Shown one piece after another: positions 17,606-26,460 of a DNA stretch of 34,975 nt. The translations under genes were made by a program, and so were the position numbers. The stretch is from an uncultured Micrococcales bacterium (GTDB lineage Bacteria > Actinomycetota > Actinomycetes > Actinomycetales > Microbacteriaceae): positions 1-34,975 of the forward strand of contig CAILJO010000030.1 in NCBI GenBank assembly GCA_903834635.1, given 5' to 3'. Under the pieces are notes generated by a model. It was not told the DNA's origin. It did no database searches and saw only the letters and a program-made list of their open reading frames with translations. Every line of letters begins with the position of its first letter. Within the stretch, counting starts at the first letter, position 1.

Positions 17606-18493
17606 ATGAAACTTCGCAGTGCACTTAGAGTTGTCGGGCTCGTCGCCGCGGCATCTTTGCTGGTTGCGCCTCTGAGCGCCGGCCCTGCCACCGCTGCAAC
17701 TAAGTACAAGATGCTTTGGAGCCAAGAGTTCAACGGCAAAGCGAAGACCCGCATCGACACCAAGCAGTGGAACTACGAGATGAGCGTCGGGCCTAACGGC
17801 GAGAAGGAGTACTACACAAACTTCACTCGCAACTCGGCCATGGACGGCAAAGGAAACTTCAACATCAACGCCCGCCTGATCAAAGAGGGCGATGTCATGT
17901 ACAACTACTGCATGCCCGACGTGATCGACAACTGCTGGTACACCAGCGCCCGTTTGAACACAGGCAACAAGGTCGGCTTCAAGTACGGTCGCATGTCGGC
18001 ACGCATCAAAATGCCTTCAGGCACCGGAGTTTGGCCAGCGTTCTGGATGCTTGGTCAGTCACTGAACAATGCTGTTACCTGGCCAGACTGCGGTGAGCTC
18101 GACATTGTCGAGGCAAAAGACAGCCCAAACACCATGGTCTTCGGCACTGCTCACGGCCCAGGCTATTCGGGTGGTGGCGGTCTCGGTGACGTGATTAGCA
18201 ACAATGCCCCACTGTCAGATGGCTACCACACCTATGCAATCGAGTGGAAGAAGGACCGAGTCGACTGGTACTTCGACGGCACCCTCTATCACTCCATTCA
18301 GCCTCGCGACACCCTTGGCAAGCCTTGGGTCTTCAACCAGGAGTTCTTCCTAATCATCAACTTGGCGATGGGCGGCATGTTTGTCGGCAACCCAACCTTC
18401 GCTGACATCACACCAACCCCGAGCGCAACCATGTCGATCGACTGGATTCGTTATTACTCGGTCAACGGTGTTGGCAAGGTAATCAAGCACTAA
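17606..18493 (+). CDS. Secreted GH16 endo-beta-glucanase (laminarinase-like)
   Basis: Signal peptide; GH16 catalytic motif CGELDIVEAKDS; EFNG, WPAFWMLG, FFLIINLAMGG; RBS AGGAG. Confidence 0.94.
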   Translation: MKLRSALRVVGLVAAASLLVAPLSAGPATAATKYKMLWSQEFNGKAKTRIDTKQWNYEMSVGPNGEKEYYTNFTRNSAMDGKGNFNINARLIKEGDVMYNYCMPDVIDNCWYTSARLNTGNKVGFKYGRMSARIKMPSGTGVWPAFWMLGQSLNNAVTWPDCGELDIVEAKDSPNTMVFGTAHGPGYSGGGGLGDVISNNAPLSDGYHTYAIEWKKDRVDWYFDGTLYHSIQPRDTLGKPWVFNQEFFLIINLAMGGMFVGNPTFADITPTPSATMSIDWIRYYSVNGVGKVIKH

Positions 18494-18508
18494 TCCACAC
18501 GGATGGCG

Positions 18509-18535
18509 ACCCCGCCGGCTCAGGCCGCGCGGGGT
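18509..18535 (+). terminator. Terminator after the first GH16 gene
   Basis: ACCCCGC-CGGC-TCAG-GCCG-CGCGGGGT stem-loop then TTCGCTTT. Confidence 0.65.
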
Positions 18536-18623
18536 TTCGCTTTGCCGGTTTGGGGCTGAAACCCACTGATATGCTTAGTTTTGGTGGCCGAAGGCATCGG
18601 TGATGTATGTAACGGTTTCATAA

Positions 18624-18637
18624 ATAAACCGCTTTCA
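18624..18637. promoter_or_regulatory. LacI-type operator upstream of GH1
   Basis: ATAAACCGCTTTCA, reverse complement TGAAAGCGGTTTAT. Confidence 0.6.
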
Positions 18638-18677
18638 CGATTTCTTTGCGATTTGCTCGGGGCTATGGTTATCATTG

Positions 18678-18691
18678 TGAAATCGGTTTCA
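18678..18691. promoter_or_regulatory. LacI-type operator upstream of GH1
   Basis: TGAAATCGGTTTCA, identical to the 17463-17476 site. Confidence 0.8.
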
Positions 18692-18844
18692 CGCCTCGGT
18701 GTGTTTTCGGTGAATCAACATCAATAACCTTTCTGTTGGCTGGGGCCGAGTTTGTGGCGCACACCACCGGCTCGTCCCCAGACAACTAAAGGCATTGACT
18801 CAAAATGTGCAAAGCGCAATCAACGCGCAAAGAAAGGGTAGAAA

Positions 18845-20233
18845 GTGACTTTCTTCTCTAAAGACTTCAAGTGGGGTGCTGCCACTAGCAGCTACCAAAT
18901 CGAGGGTGCTGCACACACCGACGGCCGCGGGGCAAGCGTTTGGGACACCTTTTGTGCCACGCCCGGCAAGGTCAAGAACATGGAGAACGGCGACGTAGCC
19001 TGCGACCACTATCACCGCTACCCCGAAGACATCGCTCTTATGAAAGAGCTAGGCATTCAGAGCTACCGTTTCTCGTTGGCTTGGCCACGCATGTTTCCGA
19101 ATGGTGACTCGGTGCGCGAAGAGCGCGGTTTTGACTTCTATAACCGTTTGATCAACGAACTTTTGGCCAACGACATTGAGCCAGTCATCACGATTTACCA
19201 CTGGGACCTTCCGCAAACCTTGCAAGACCGCGGCGGTTGGGCAAACCGCGAGATCGTAGAAATCTTTGCCGATTATGCGGCGGCCTGTGTCGAAGCTTTC
19301 GGTGACCGCGTAAAGAGTTTCATCACCTTGAACGAGCCATGGTGCTTTTCTTGGTTGGGCTACGCCAACGGTGTGCACGCACCTGGTGTGAAAGACATTG
19401 ACCAAGCGATTGCCGCCGCCCACCACAGTGCCTTGGCACACGGTGTGGCATCACGGGCAATGCGCGCGGTGCGCAGCGACATCAAGGTCGGTATCGCACT
19501 GAACATGACTAACTACCGCGTTGAAGACGAAAACAATGCCGAGCTGATGCAGCTTAAGGGTCTGATGGACTCGCACATCAACCGCTGGTGGACCGATGCA
19601 GCAGTGACCGGCCACTACCCAGAGAACCTGGTCGAGAGCTACGGCGAAACTCTAGAAAAGCTGATGCTGCCTGGTGACCACGAGTTGCTAAAGGTTAAGA
19701 CCGACTTTGTTGGCATCAACTATTACAGCGACTCGTTCCTGGGTCTTCCAGATGCCGACACTCGCCCGATGATTGAAGGCGGCTTGTTCCCTTTCACTCA
19801 GCGAAGCAAAGACAACAGTCCAGAGCCAAAGACCGACATGGGCTGGCCAATCACCCCTGAGGGCATTCACGATCTCGTTTTGCGCGTATCGCGCGACTGG
19901 CCAGAACTTGGTTCGATCTTCATCACCGAAAACGGCGCTGCCTATCCTGAAGGCCCCGATGCCTCCGGCGAAGTGCACGACGACCGTCGCGTTGACTATT
20001 TGACCTCGCACCTCGAAGCACTTGGCCGCGCGGTCAACGAGGGCGCACCTGTTACGCACTATTTCGCATGGTCGCTGATGGACAACTTTGAGTGGGCAGA
20101 AGGCTATGACAAGCGTTTCGGCATGATTCACGTTGACTTCGATACCCTGGTTCGCACGCCAAAGAAGTCAGCCCGCATTTACGCTACGATTATCGAGTCC
20201 AACGGTGAAAGCCTGAAAGCAGTCACCGTTTAA
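18845..20233 (+). CDS. GH1 beta-glucosidase
   Basis: WGAATSSYQIEGA, FITLNEPWCFSW (acid/base Glu), IFITENGAAYPEG (nucleophile Glu), SLMDNFEWAEGYDKRFG; no signal peptide. Confidence 0.96.
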   Translation: MTFFSKDFKWGAATSSYQIEGAAHTDGRGASVWDTFCATPGKVKNMENGDVACDHYHRYPEDIALMKELGIQSYRFSLAWPRMFPNGDSVREERGFDFYNRLINELLANDIEPVITIYHWDLPQTLQDRGGWANREIVEIFADYAAACVEAFGDRVKSFITLNEPWCFSWLGYANGVHAPGVKDIDQAIAAAHHSALAHGVASRAMRAVRSDIKVGIALNMTNYRVEDENNAELMQLKGLMDSHINRWWTDAAVTGHYPENLVESYGETLEKLMLPGDHELLKVKTDFVGINYYSDSFLGLPDADTRPMIEGGLFPFTQRSKDNSPEPKTDMGWPITPEGIHDLVLRVSRDWPELGSIFITENGAAYPEGPDASGEVHDDRRVDYLTSHLEALGRAVNEGAPVTHYFAWSLMDNFEWAEGYDKRFGMIHVDFDTLVRTPKKSARIYATIIESNGESLKAVTV

Positions 20234-20250
20234 TTTCACGGGGAGGTTAA

Positions 20251-21255
20251 ATGAGCGCCAAAGCACGCCCAACCTACTCTGCGATCGCGAAGGCCGCCGG
20301 GGTTTCTGAAGCCACGGTCTCTCGCGTATTGAACAACGACGAGCGAGTAAACCCAGAACGCACGGCAGCCGTCATGAAGGCAGTCGAAGAGCTTGGATAT
20401 CGACGACACCGCGCCGCAACAGCCCTTGCGTCGGGTCGCACCGGATTGATTGCTGTTGTGATTGACGACGACCTATCCGTGTTCTCTGACCCGTTCTGGG
20501 GCACCGTGACCTCGGGAATCAGCCGCGTGCTCATGGAAAACCACCTTCAGACCGTGCTGATGGTCACATCGGTGAACAGCGTTGACGGGCCTGTTGCACA
20601 CTATCTTGAGGGTCGTGAAGTAGACGGCGCGATTTTCTTTCAGCTGCACAAAGATGCTTTGGTGCGCAAGCTAGCCAAGCAGGGTCTGCCAATTGTGATC
20701 ACCGGAAGCCCGCACACCGACACCGACCTTTATTTTGTTGACACCGACAACTTTGGCGGCGGTTATGCAGCCACCAAGCACCTGATGTCGCGCGGTTGCA
20801 AGAAAGTTGCCATCATTACGGGCGACATCGAAACCACCGCTGGCCACCAGCGCCTAGACGGCTATAACCAGGTCTATCGCGAGTTTGGTCGCGTGCCAAA
20901 CAAGAGCCTCATTCGTCAGGGTGACTACTCGTATGAGAGCGGTCAGGTCCAAATGGAACACCTTTTGGCAGAACACCCCGACGTCGACGCCGTCTTTGCC
21001 TGCAACGACCTAATGGCATTGGGTGCGATTGCTGCCATCGAAGCGGCTGGCAAGAGTGTTCCAGACGATGTTGCCGTTATCGGCTTTGACGACTCGGTTT
21101 CGTCACGCACCTCGCGCCCACAGCTTTCGACTATTCGCCAAGACATCACCGCGCTTGGCGAGGCCGCAGCCGAACTCATGATCGCTCAGCTAAACGGCGA
21201 GCCTGTAGAGTCGCGCATCATGCCTGTCGAGCTGGTTCTGCGCGAATCTGCCTAG
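20251..21255 (+). CDS. LacI-family transcriptional regulator
   Basis: N-terminal HTH YSAIAKAAGVSEATVSRVLNNDERVNPE; periplasmic-binding-like effector domain; RBS GGGAGG, 17 nt after GH1. Confidence 0.95.
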   Translation: MSAKARPTYSAIAKAAGVSEATVSRVLNNDERVNPERTAAVMKAVEELGYRRHRAATALASGRTGLIAVVIDDDLSVFSDPFWGTVTSGISRVLMENHLQTVLMVTSVNSVDGPVAHYLEGREVDGAIFFQLHKDALVRKLAKQGLPIVITGSPHTDTDLYFVDTDNFGGGYAATKHLMSRGCKKVAIITGDIETTAGHQRLDGYNQVYREFGRVPNKSLIRQGDYSYESGQVQMEHLLAEHPDVDAVFACNDLMALGAIAAIEAAGKSVPDDVAVIGFDDSVSSRTSRPQLSTIRQDITALGEAAAELMIAQLNGEPVESRIMPVELVLRESA

Positions 21256-21346
21256 CCGCAACAGCGCATTCACTAAACAACAATCACTAAACACCAAACA
21301 CCAAGATGCCTCGCGGCTGCTACCCGGCGGCATTTTGGTTAAAGCA

Positions 21347-21374
21347 ATGGGCCCCGACTTTCGCCGGGGCCCAT
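21347..21374. terminator. Bidirectional terminator between lacI-type gene and converging repeat-protein gene
   Basis: ATGGGCCCCG-ACTTTCGC-CGGGGCCCAT perfect 10-bp stem, then CTACTTTTT. Confidence 0.7.
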
Positions 21375-21390
21375 CTACTTTTTGGGGCTA

Positions 21391-23463
21391 TTAGCCAACC
21401 TTGACGCTAGTTGCAGTCAACGAGAACTTGTTGCCTGCGCTGTTGCTTGCCTTGACCAGGGCGCGCACGAACTTGCCCTTGTCTGCGGCTACCAACTTGT
21501 AGCTAGCTGAGGTTGCCTTGGCGATAACCGAGCACTTTGCCGAGGCTGCTGGTGCGGCGGTGCCGACCTTGCCTGCGATGGTGCAGCGGTACCAGCTGTA
21601 GGTGAAGGTTGGTGCTGGAGTTCCAGACCAGGTGCCCTTGGCTACAGTTAGCGACTTGCCAACCTTTGCGGTTCCCGAAACGGTTGCAGCCTTGCTGTTG
21701 CGTGGTGCAACAGCTGCAGGAGCAACTGGAATCGCAGGAGTGGTTGCTCCGACGAAGCCAACGTTGTCAACGTAGTAAGCCTGACCACTGACAGCAACTG
21801 CTGCAGCGCCGTGGTACGAAGGAACGTCTCCACCGTTTACGAAGTCAGGGAAGATAACTGCCTTGACGTAGTTAGCTGCTGCCGAGTAACCGACTGCTGC
21901 TGACATGTCGAAGGTCAGTGTCTGCCAACCTGGCGAAGCCTCGACGGCCTGGCTGATGGTTGCACCTGACTCTGGAATCAACTGGACCTCAACAGGGCTC
22001 TTTGCAGAGTCTGGTGAGTAGTAGTTGAAGGTCACGTTGTGGTGGGTCGAGTCAGCGAGGATGGTGTTTGCTGGAGCTTCGATCCAGTTGACACCTGCCC
22101 ATAGCTGGCCAGACTTGACGATCTTCAGTGCGTTGCCGCCATTGCCACCAGCTGGAGCTGCCGCAACGGTTGCGACTGCACCTTCGAATGCACAGGCCCA
22201 ACCTGGAGGGTTTGCACCACAGTCGATTGCTGCCTTAGGGCCGGTCACGTCGCCAGACTCGTAGGTTACGAGAAGAGCTGGAGCGGTCTTTGGCACTGGG
22301 ATTCCAGGGGTGGTTGCGCCGTTGAAGCCAACGTTGTCAATGAAGTAGTTCTGGCCGGTTACGGCTGCTGCTACTGCACCTGTGTAACCAGGAACGTCGT
22401 TGGTGTTTACGAAGTCAGGGAAAATGACTGCGGCGGTGTAGTTCTTGGCGTCGTTGTATAGAGCCGAGAAGTCGAAGGTCAACTTTGACCAGCCTGGAGC
22501 TGCCTGAACGGCCTGGCTGATGGTTGAACCGCTACCGATCATCTGGAACTGAACAGGAGTGTTCACAGTCTCAGGTGAGTAGTAGTCAAGGGTGACCGAG
22601 GTGTGGGTTGCATCCATCAACTTGGTTCCGGTTGGAGCGGTGACCAGGTTTACACCTGACCAGGCGTTTCCGGCCTTGGTGATCTGCAGAGCCTTGCCAC
22701 CGTTGCCGCCAGCAGGAGCGTCGGCGATTGCGGTGCTTGCACCCTCGAAGCCAGCGCCAAGTGCAGCTGCACCTAGGTTGTCGCCAGTTTCAAAGGTCAT
22801 CAAAGTCGAAACAGCTTCGATTGTGCCAGGAGCACCGTTGCCGGCACCGTTGACGTTGTCAGCGGTTCCACCGTTGATCGAGATGTTGTCGAAGTCATAC
22901 TTCTGGCCGGCTGGGGTAACAGCAGCAGTGCCGCTGTAGCTTGAGTCATCGGCTGAGAAGTCAGGGAACACTGCGAGCACGTTGTACTCGACTGCGTCGT
23001 TCCAACCTGTTGCGGTTGACATGTCAACGCTCAGGTGGTTCCAACCGACGGTTAGAGCAACTGCCTTAACGGCCGAAGCGCCACCATTCTGAAGTTTGAT
23101 CATCACTGGTGATGCGGTGTCTGCGTAGACATCCATGGTGATGGTTGAGTTGCCTGCGGCGCCTAGACGATAAGGAACCTGGCCGCCTAGGATCAGGTTC
23201 ATACCAGCCCAGACTTCGCCGTTCTTGGTGAACTCAGCAACCTTGCCAGTGCCTCCTACAGGGGCGTCGACAATTGCAACGCCACTGCCGCCGAAGGTGT
23301 TGGCTGCGGCACCAATGGCGTCGCTAGCCTCGAAGTTCAAGTAGACCTTGCCTGCGTCGGCTGCCTGAGCAATGTTGGCCATGCCAACGGTGCTGCCAAG
23401 TGCCAAAGCAATGCTGGCCACAAATGTCAGAGCCTTTTTGGCTCCGGTCTGTGAAGACTGCAT
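21391..23463 (-). CDS. Secreted protein with three tandem CBM-like domains and a C-terminal Ig-like module
   Basis: Start ATG 23463 (MQSSQTGAKKALTF) with AAAGGA RBS. Three repeats containing DAPxGGxGxxxxxxKxGxxWxGxNL and 'FPDFxxxxxxxYxGxAAVxxxGQxYxxDNxxxNG'. Confidence 0.82.
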   Translation of the reverse strand: MQSSQTGAKKALTFVASIALALGSTVGMANIAQAADAGKVYLNFEASDAIGAAANTFGGSGVAIVDAPVGGTGKVAEFTKNGEVWAGMNLILGGQVPYRLGAAGNSTITMDVYADTASPVMIKLQNGGASAVKAVALTVGWNHLSVDMSTATGWNDAVEYNVLAVFPDFSADDSSYSGTAAVTPAGQKYDFDNISINGGTADNVNGAGNGAPGTIEAVSTLMTFETGDNLGAAALGAGFEGASTAIADAPAGGNGGKALQITKAGNAWSGVNLVTAPTGTKLMDATHTSVTLDYYSPETVNTPVQFQMIGSGSTISQAVQAAPGWSKLTFDFSALYNDAKNYTAAVIFPDFVNTNDVPGYTGAVAAAVTGQNYFIDNVGFNGATTPGIPVPKTAPALLVTYESGDVTGPKAAIDCGANPPGWACAFEGAVATVAAAPAGGNGGNALKIVKSGQLWAGVNWIEAPANTILADSTHHNVTFNYYSPDSAKSPVEVQLIPESGATISQAVEASPGWQTLTFDMSAAVGYSAAANYVKAVIFPDFVNGGDVPSYHGAAAVAVSGQAYYVDNVGFVGATTPAIPVAPAAVAPRNSKAATVSGTAKVGKSLTVAKGTWSGTPAPTFTYSWYRCTIAGKVGTAAPAASAKCSVIAKATSASYKLVAADKGKFVRALVKASNSAGNKFSLTATSVKVG

Positions 23464-23576
23464 TGTGTTCCTTTCATAACTGTCATGAAAGGTGATCAAG
23501 CTTCGTCGCTCAAAAAAGCGCACTCTAACCAAATCACCGGGAACGCGCGCACACACGTCTGATTCGATAGTAAAGC

Positions 23577-23604
23577 CGAAAGCGGTTTCACGAAAGCGGT
23601 TTCA
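23577..23604. promoter_or_regulatory. Two abutting identical LacI-type operators
   Basis: CGAAAGCGGTTTCA at 23577-23590 and again at 23591-23604. Confidence 0.8.
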
Positions 23605-23680
23605 GTGATTCATATGATGCTGTTATCCAATCTTTATAAAGGCATTGGGCACCTCAGTTTCGACGACCTAGACTGAAACA

Positions 23681-24904
23681 ATGTCCAAAATGCGCCCATT
23701 TCTGTTGCTGCAAGCATCTTCGCTGACGGCGACCATTTCGGGATCGGCCACATTCATTGGAACACCTTGGTTGGCGCTGCACGTAACTCACTCGTCGACA
23801 CTGGCAGCGATAGTTATTGCGGCGAGCGCCGTGCCAGGTTTGCTGCTTACCCCCTTTGTTGGCGGCCTCATCGACCGCTTTGGGCGTCGTCGGGTTGCCT
23901 TTTGGTCTGAGATGTTCATCTTTGCAACCAGCGCGCTGATACCGATCGTGGCCATGACCATCGGCATGAGTCTTCCGATGTTGATCATTCTGGTTGTTTT
24001 AAAGGCACTCATGCCCGGCGGGCAGCCGGCGCGAAAATCGCTTTTGCCCGACACCGCCGATCACGCGGGCATGCCGCTCGACCGAGCTAACTCTATTAAT
24101 GAGGCAATCGGTGCCGCCGGCTTTGCGATTGGGCCAAGCGTTGCCGCCCTGCTGATTTGGGTTTTCGACAGCTACGCCGCGTTTTGGGCGGCTGCCGGCT
24201 TTAGCCTGGTGGCATCTTTGCTGGTTTTGTTTATTCGGGTTACCGAAAAGCAAGAGCCGGTCGAAGGCGAACCCGAGTCGAGTCACCCAATTCGCTATGC
24301 CCTGCAAGGGTTTGTCACGTTGGGCAAGATTCCGGCCCTGTTGGTGGTTTTCAGCAGTTTCATCGTGCTGGCCATCATTTATATTCCAACCGAAATGGTT
24401 GTGTTGCCAAGGTATTACCAAGGCATTGGGCAGCCGCAATTTCTTGGCATTTTGATCACCACAATGTCGACATTCACGGTTATGGGGTCGCTGCTGTTCG
24501 AGCGCATTCACAAGTGGGTCGGTTATTCGAACATTGTGCGCATTGCCGGTGTGACCATTGGGCTGTGCATGATTCCGATGGCGCTGCTGCCGAGCTATTG
24601 GTTGATGCTGGTGCTTGGCGCGATTCTCGGTTTCGTGTGGGGTCCGATGATGCCTCTGCTAAACACCCTGATTCAGACAATGGTGCCTGCCAACGTTCGT
24701 GGGCGCGTGTTCGCTGTCGAAATCGTCATGTGGAACACCGCCCCCCTGACCTCTTTTATTGTTGTCGGTCTGGCGCTCGATTCGTTTGGAGTGCAGCCTG
24801 TTTATATGACGCTAGCTATCTTGGTTTTTGTGGCTTCGGCTGCGATCGCCATGGCACCGCAACTGAGTCACCTGTCTGACGAATACAAAACGAGCCGCGC
24901 CTAG
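23681..24904 (+). CDS. MFS transporter (efflux-type)
   Basis: GGLIDRFGRRRVAFWSE motif A-like loop, 'SINEAIGAAGFAIGPSVAALLIW', repeated hydrophobic segments. Confidence 0.88.
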   Translation: MSKMRPFLLLQASSLTATISGSATFIGTPWLALHVTHSSTLAAIVIAASAVPGLLLTPFVGGLIDRFGRRRVAFWSEMFIFATSALIPIVAMTIGMSLPMLIILVVLKALMPGGQPARKSLLPDTADHAGMPLDRANSINEAIGAAGFAIGPSVAALLIWVFDSYAAFWAAAGFSLVASLLVLFIRVTEKQEPVEGEPESSHPIRYALQGFVTLGKIPALLVVFSSFIVLAIIYIPTEMVVLPRYYQGIGQPQFLGILITTMSTFTVMGSLLFERIHKWVGYSNIVRIAGVTIGLCMIPMALLPSYWLMLVLGAILGFVWGPMMPLLNTLIQTMVPANVRGRVFAVEIVMWNTAPLTSFIVVGLALDSFGVQPVYMTLAILVFVASAAIAMAPQLSHLSDEYKTSRA

Positions 24905-24960
24905 CTTTTTGGCCACGATGCCTTCGGCGACCGCACGGCCTTGCCAAACCGAGGTTCGGT

Positions 24961-26349
24961 TTATGGGTAGATGTGCAGTGTTCCGATGCCGTTGATCGTG
25001 CTGTAGCGCACGTAGTCAACCGACATGGTGCTCGAGGTTAGGCCAGCATCAATGGTTCCACCGAGGTTGCCGCCCATAGCCAGGTTGAGAATCACATAAA
25101 ACTCTTTGTTGAATACCCAGTCACGGTCTGTCTTGCTGACCGAACCGTATTTGACTCCGTCGATGTACCAGGTGACCTGATCTGGAAGCCAGTCGATTGT
25201 GTAGGTGTGATAGTCGTCGGTGAGCGGTGAGGCGGCATCTTTGGTGTTGCCTCGACCAACGGCGTCGCTGATTGGGCCGTGCAGGTAGCCAAGCAGGTGT
25301 GCAGGGGTCGCGCCCAGGAGCTCCATAACGTCGATCTCGCCACAGCTTGGCCAGAACGCGGTGTCGATGTTGCTGCCCAAAGTCCAGAAGGCATTCCAGG
25401 TTCCAGCACCAGGAGCCGCTTTAATGCGTGCTTCGAGTCGACCGTATGTGAAACCGACTTTGCCCTTGGTGACAATCTTGGACGACAAGAACTCACATGG
25501 CCCGTAGTAGCAGTGAGTTGCACTGGCGCCGGTCTTTGTTGCGACCATGTTCAAAATGCCACTGCCGTTGGTGGTCGATTGGTCAAAGCGGTACCACTGG
25601 CGTTCGTTGTTGCCCCAACCGCGATTGCTATAGGCGACACCGTCGCCATCTTGGCCTGACCAATAGGCAGGGTTGGCCGTTGCGCCAGATGCGCCATCGA
25701 ACTCGTCACTCCAAACCTGGGCATAGGTTCGAGCTGTGGTCGCGATGGTTAGGTTTGGGCTCTTCAGCACTGTGTCGAAATAGCCGGCTGGGGCTTTGAT
25801 TTTGGCGCTGGCGGCCATTGCGGTGCCGGCGTCGGCAAGGCTAATGGTGTGTGTCATGGTGCCATCCGAGGCGAGAGTCTCGGTGTCTCGAGCGAAGGCA
25901 TAGGTTATCGAAACCGGAGCCGGCAGAACCTGTGCCGGAGTGATTACCAGGGCGGTATTGGTGCCGTCGGTATAGGCGAGTTGTGGGTTGGCGACCACAA
26001 AGAGCTCACCGATTTGGATTGTGTTTGAAAGGACGATTTTCTTCGCGGTTCCGATGATGGCCGTCTCGCGAAGCTGAAGTCTTCCGGTGTTTTGGCTTGC
26101 CGGAATCTTGTAAGTCGTGGCAGTTGCCTTGGCTACCGGCTTGCCGTTGTAAAGCCACTCGAGCGTTGCCTTGGATGGCTTTGGGGTGATCTTGGCGAGG
26201 GTGGCAGACACTTTGGTGCCAACGGTTGCGAACTTGTCAATGGCAGGAGCAGCGCTCACCGTGATTTTCACCGCTGACGAAGCAGGTGAAACGCCTAGCC
26301 CAACCAGGGCGAGTGAGGCGATAGCAATAGCGGCCAGTGTCTTGCGCAT
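24961..26349 (-). CDS. Secreted GH16 beta-glucanase with N-terminal Ig-like region
   Basis: GH16 catalytic motif CGEIDVMELLGATP; WSDEFDG; GTWNAFWTLGSN; FYVILNLAMGGNLGG. Likely start ATG 26349 (MRKTLAAIAIASLALVGLG); in-frame upstream start at 26439 possible. Confidence 0.92.
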   Translation of the reverse strand: MRKTLAAIAIASLALVGLGVSPASSAVKITVSAAPAIDKFATVGTKVSATLAKITPKPSKATLEWLYNGKPVAKATATTYKIPASQNTGRLQLRETAIIGTAKKIVLSNTIQIGELFVVANPQLAYTDGTNTALVITPAQVLPAPVSITYAFARDTETLASDGTMTHTISLADAGTAMAASAKIKAPAGYFDTVLKSPNLTIATTARTYAQVWSDEFDGASGATANPAYWSGQDGDGVAYSNRGWGNNERQWYRFDQSTTNGSGILNMVATKTGASATHCYYGPCEFLSSKIVTKGKVGFTYGRLEARIKAAPGAGTWNAFWTLGSNIDTAFWPSCGEIDVMELLGATPAHLLGYLHGPISDAVGRGNTKDAASPLTDDYHTYTIDWLPDQVTWYIDGVKYGSVSKTDRDWVFNKEFYVILNLAMGGNLGGTIDAGLTSSTMSVDYVRYSTINGIGTLHIYP

Positions 26350-26460
26350 CTTGACGTTCTTTCGGTACTTGGTTCGAGGATGTTTCTGGTCGAAAGGCAC
26401 AAGGGTGGGATTCATCTGAACCCCACCCTTGTGCATCACTTCGATTGGTGTTGCTGGCGG

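Noticed and set aside
18607-18620. ATGTAACGGTTTCA as another LacI-type operator
   Set aside because: Only the right half matches the operator; the left half is degenerate, so it is left as a possible weak half-site.
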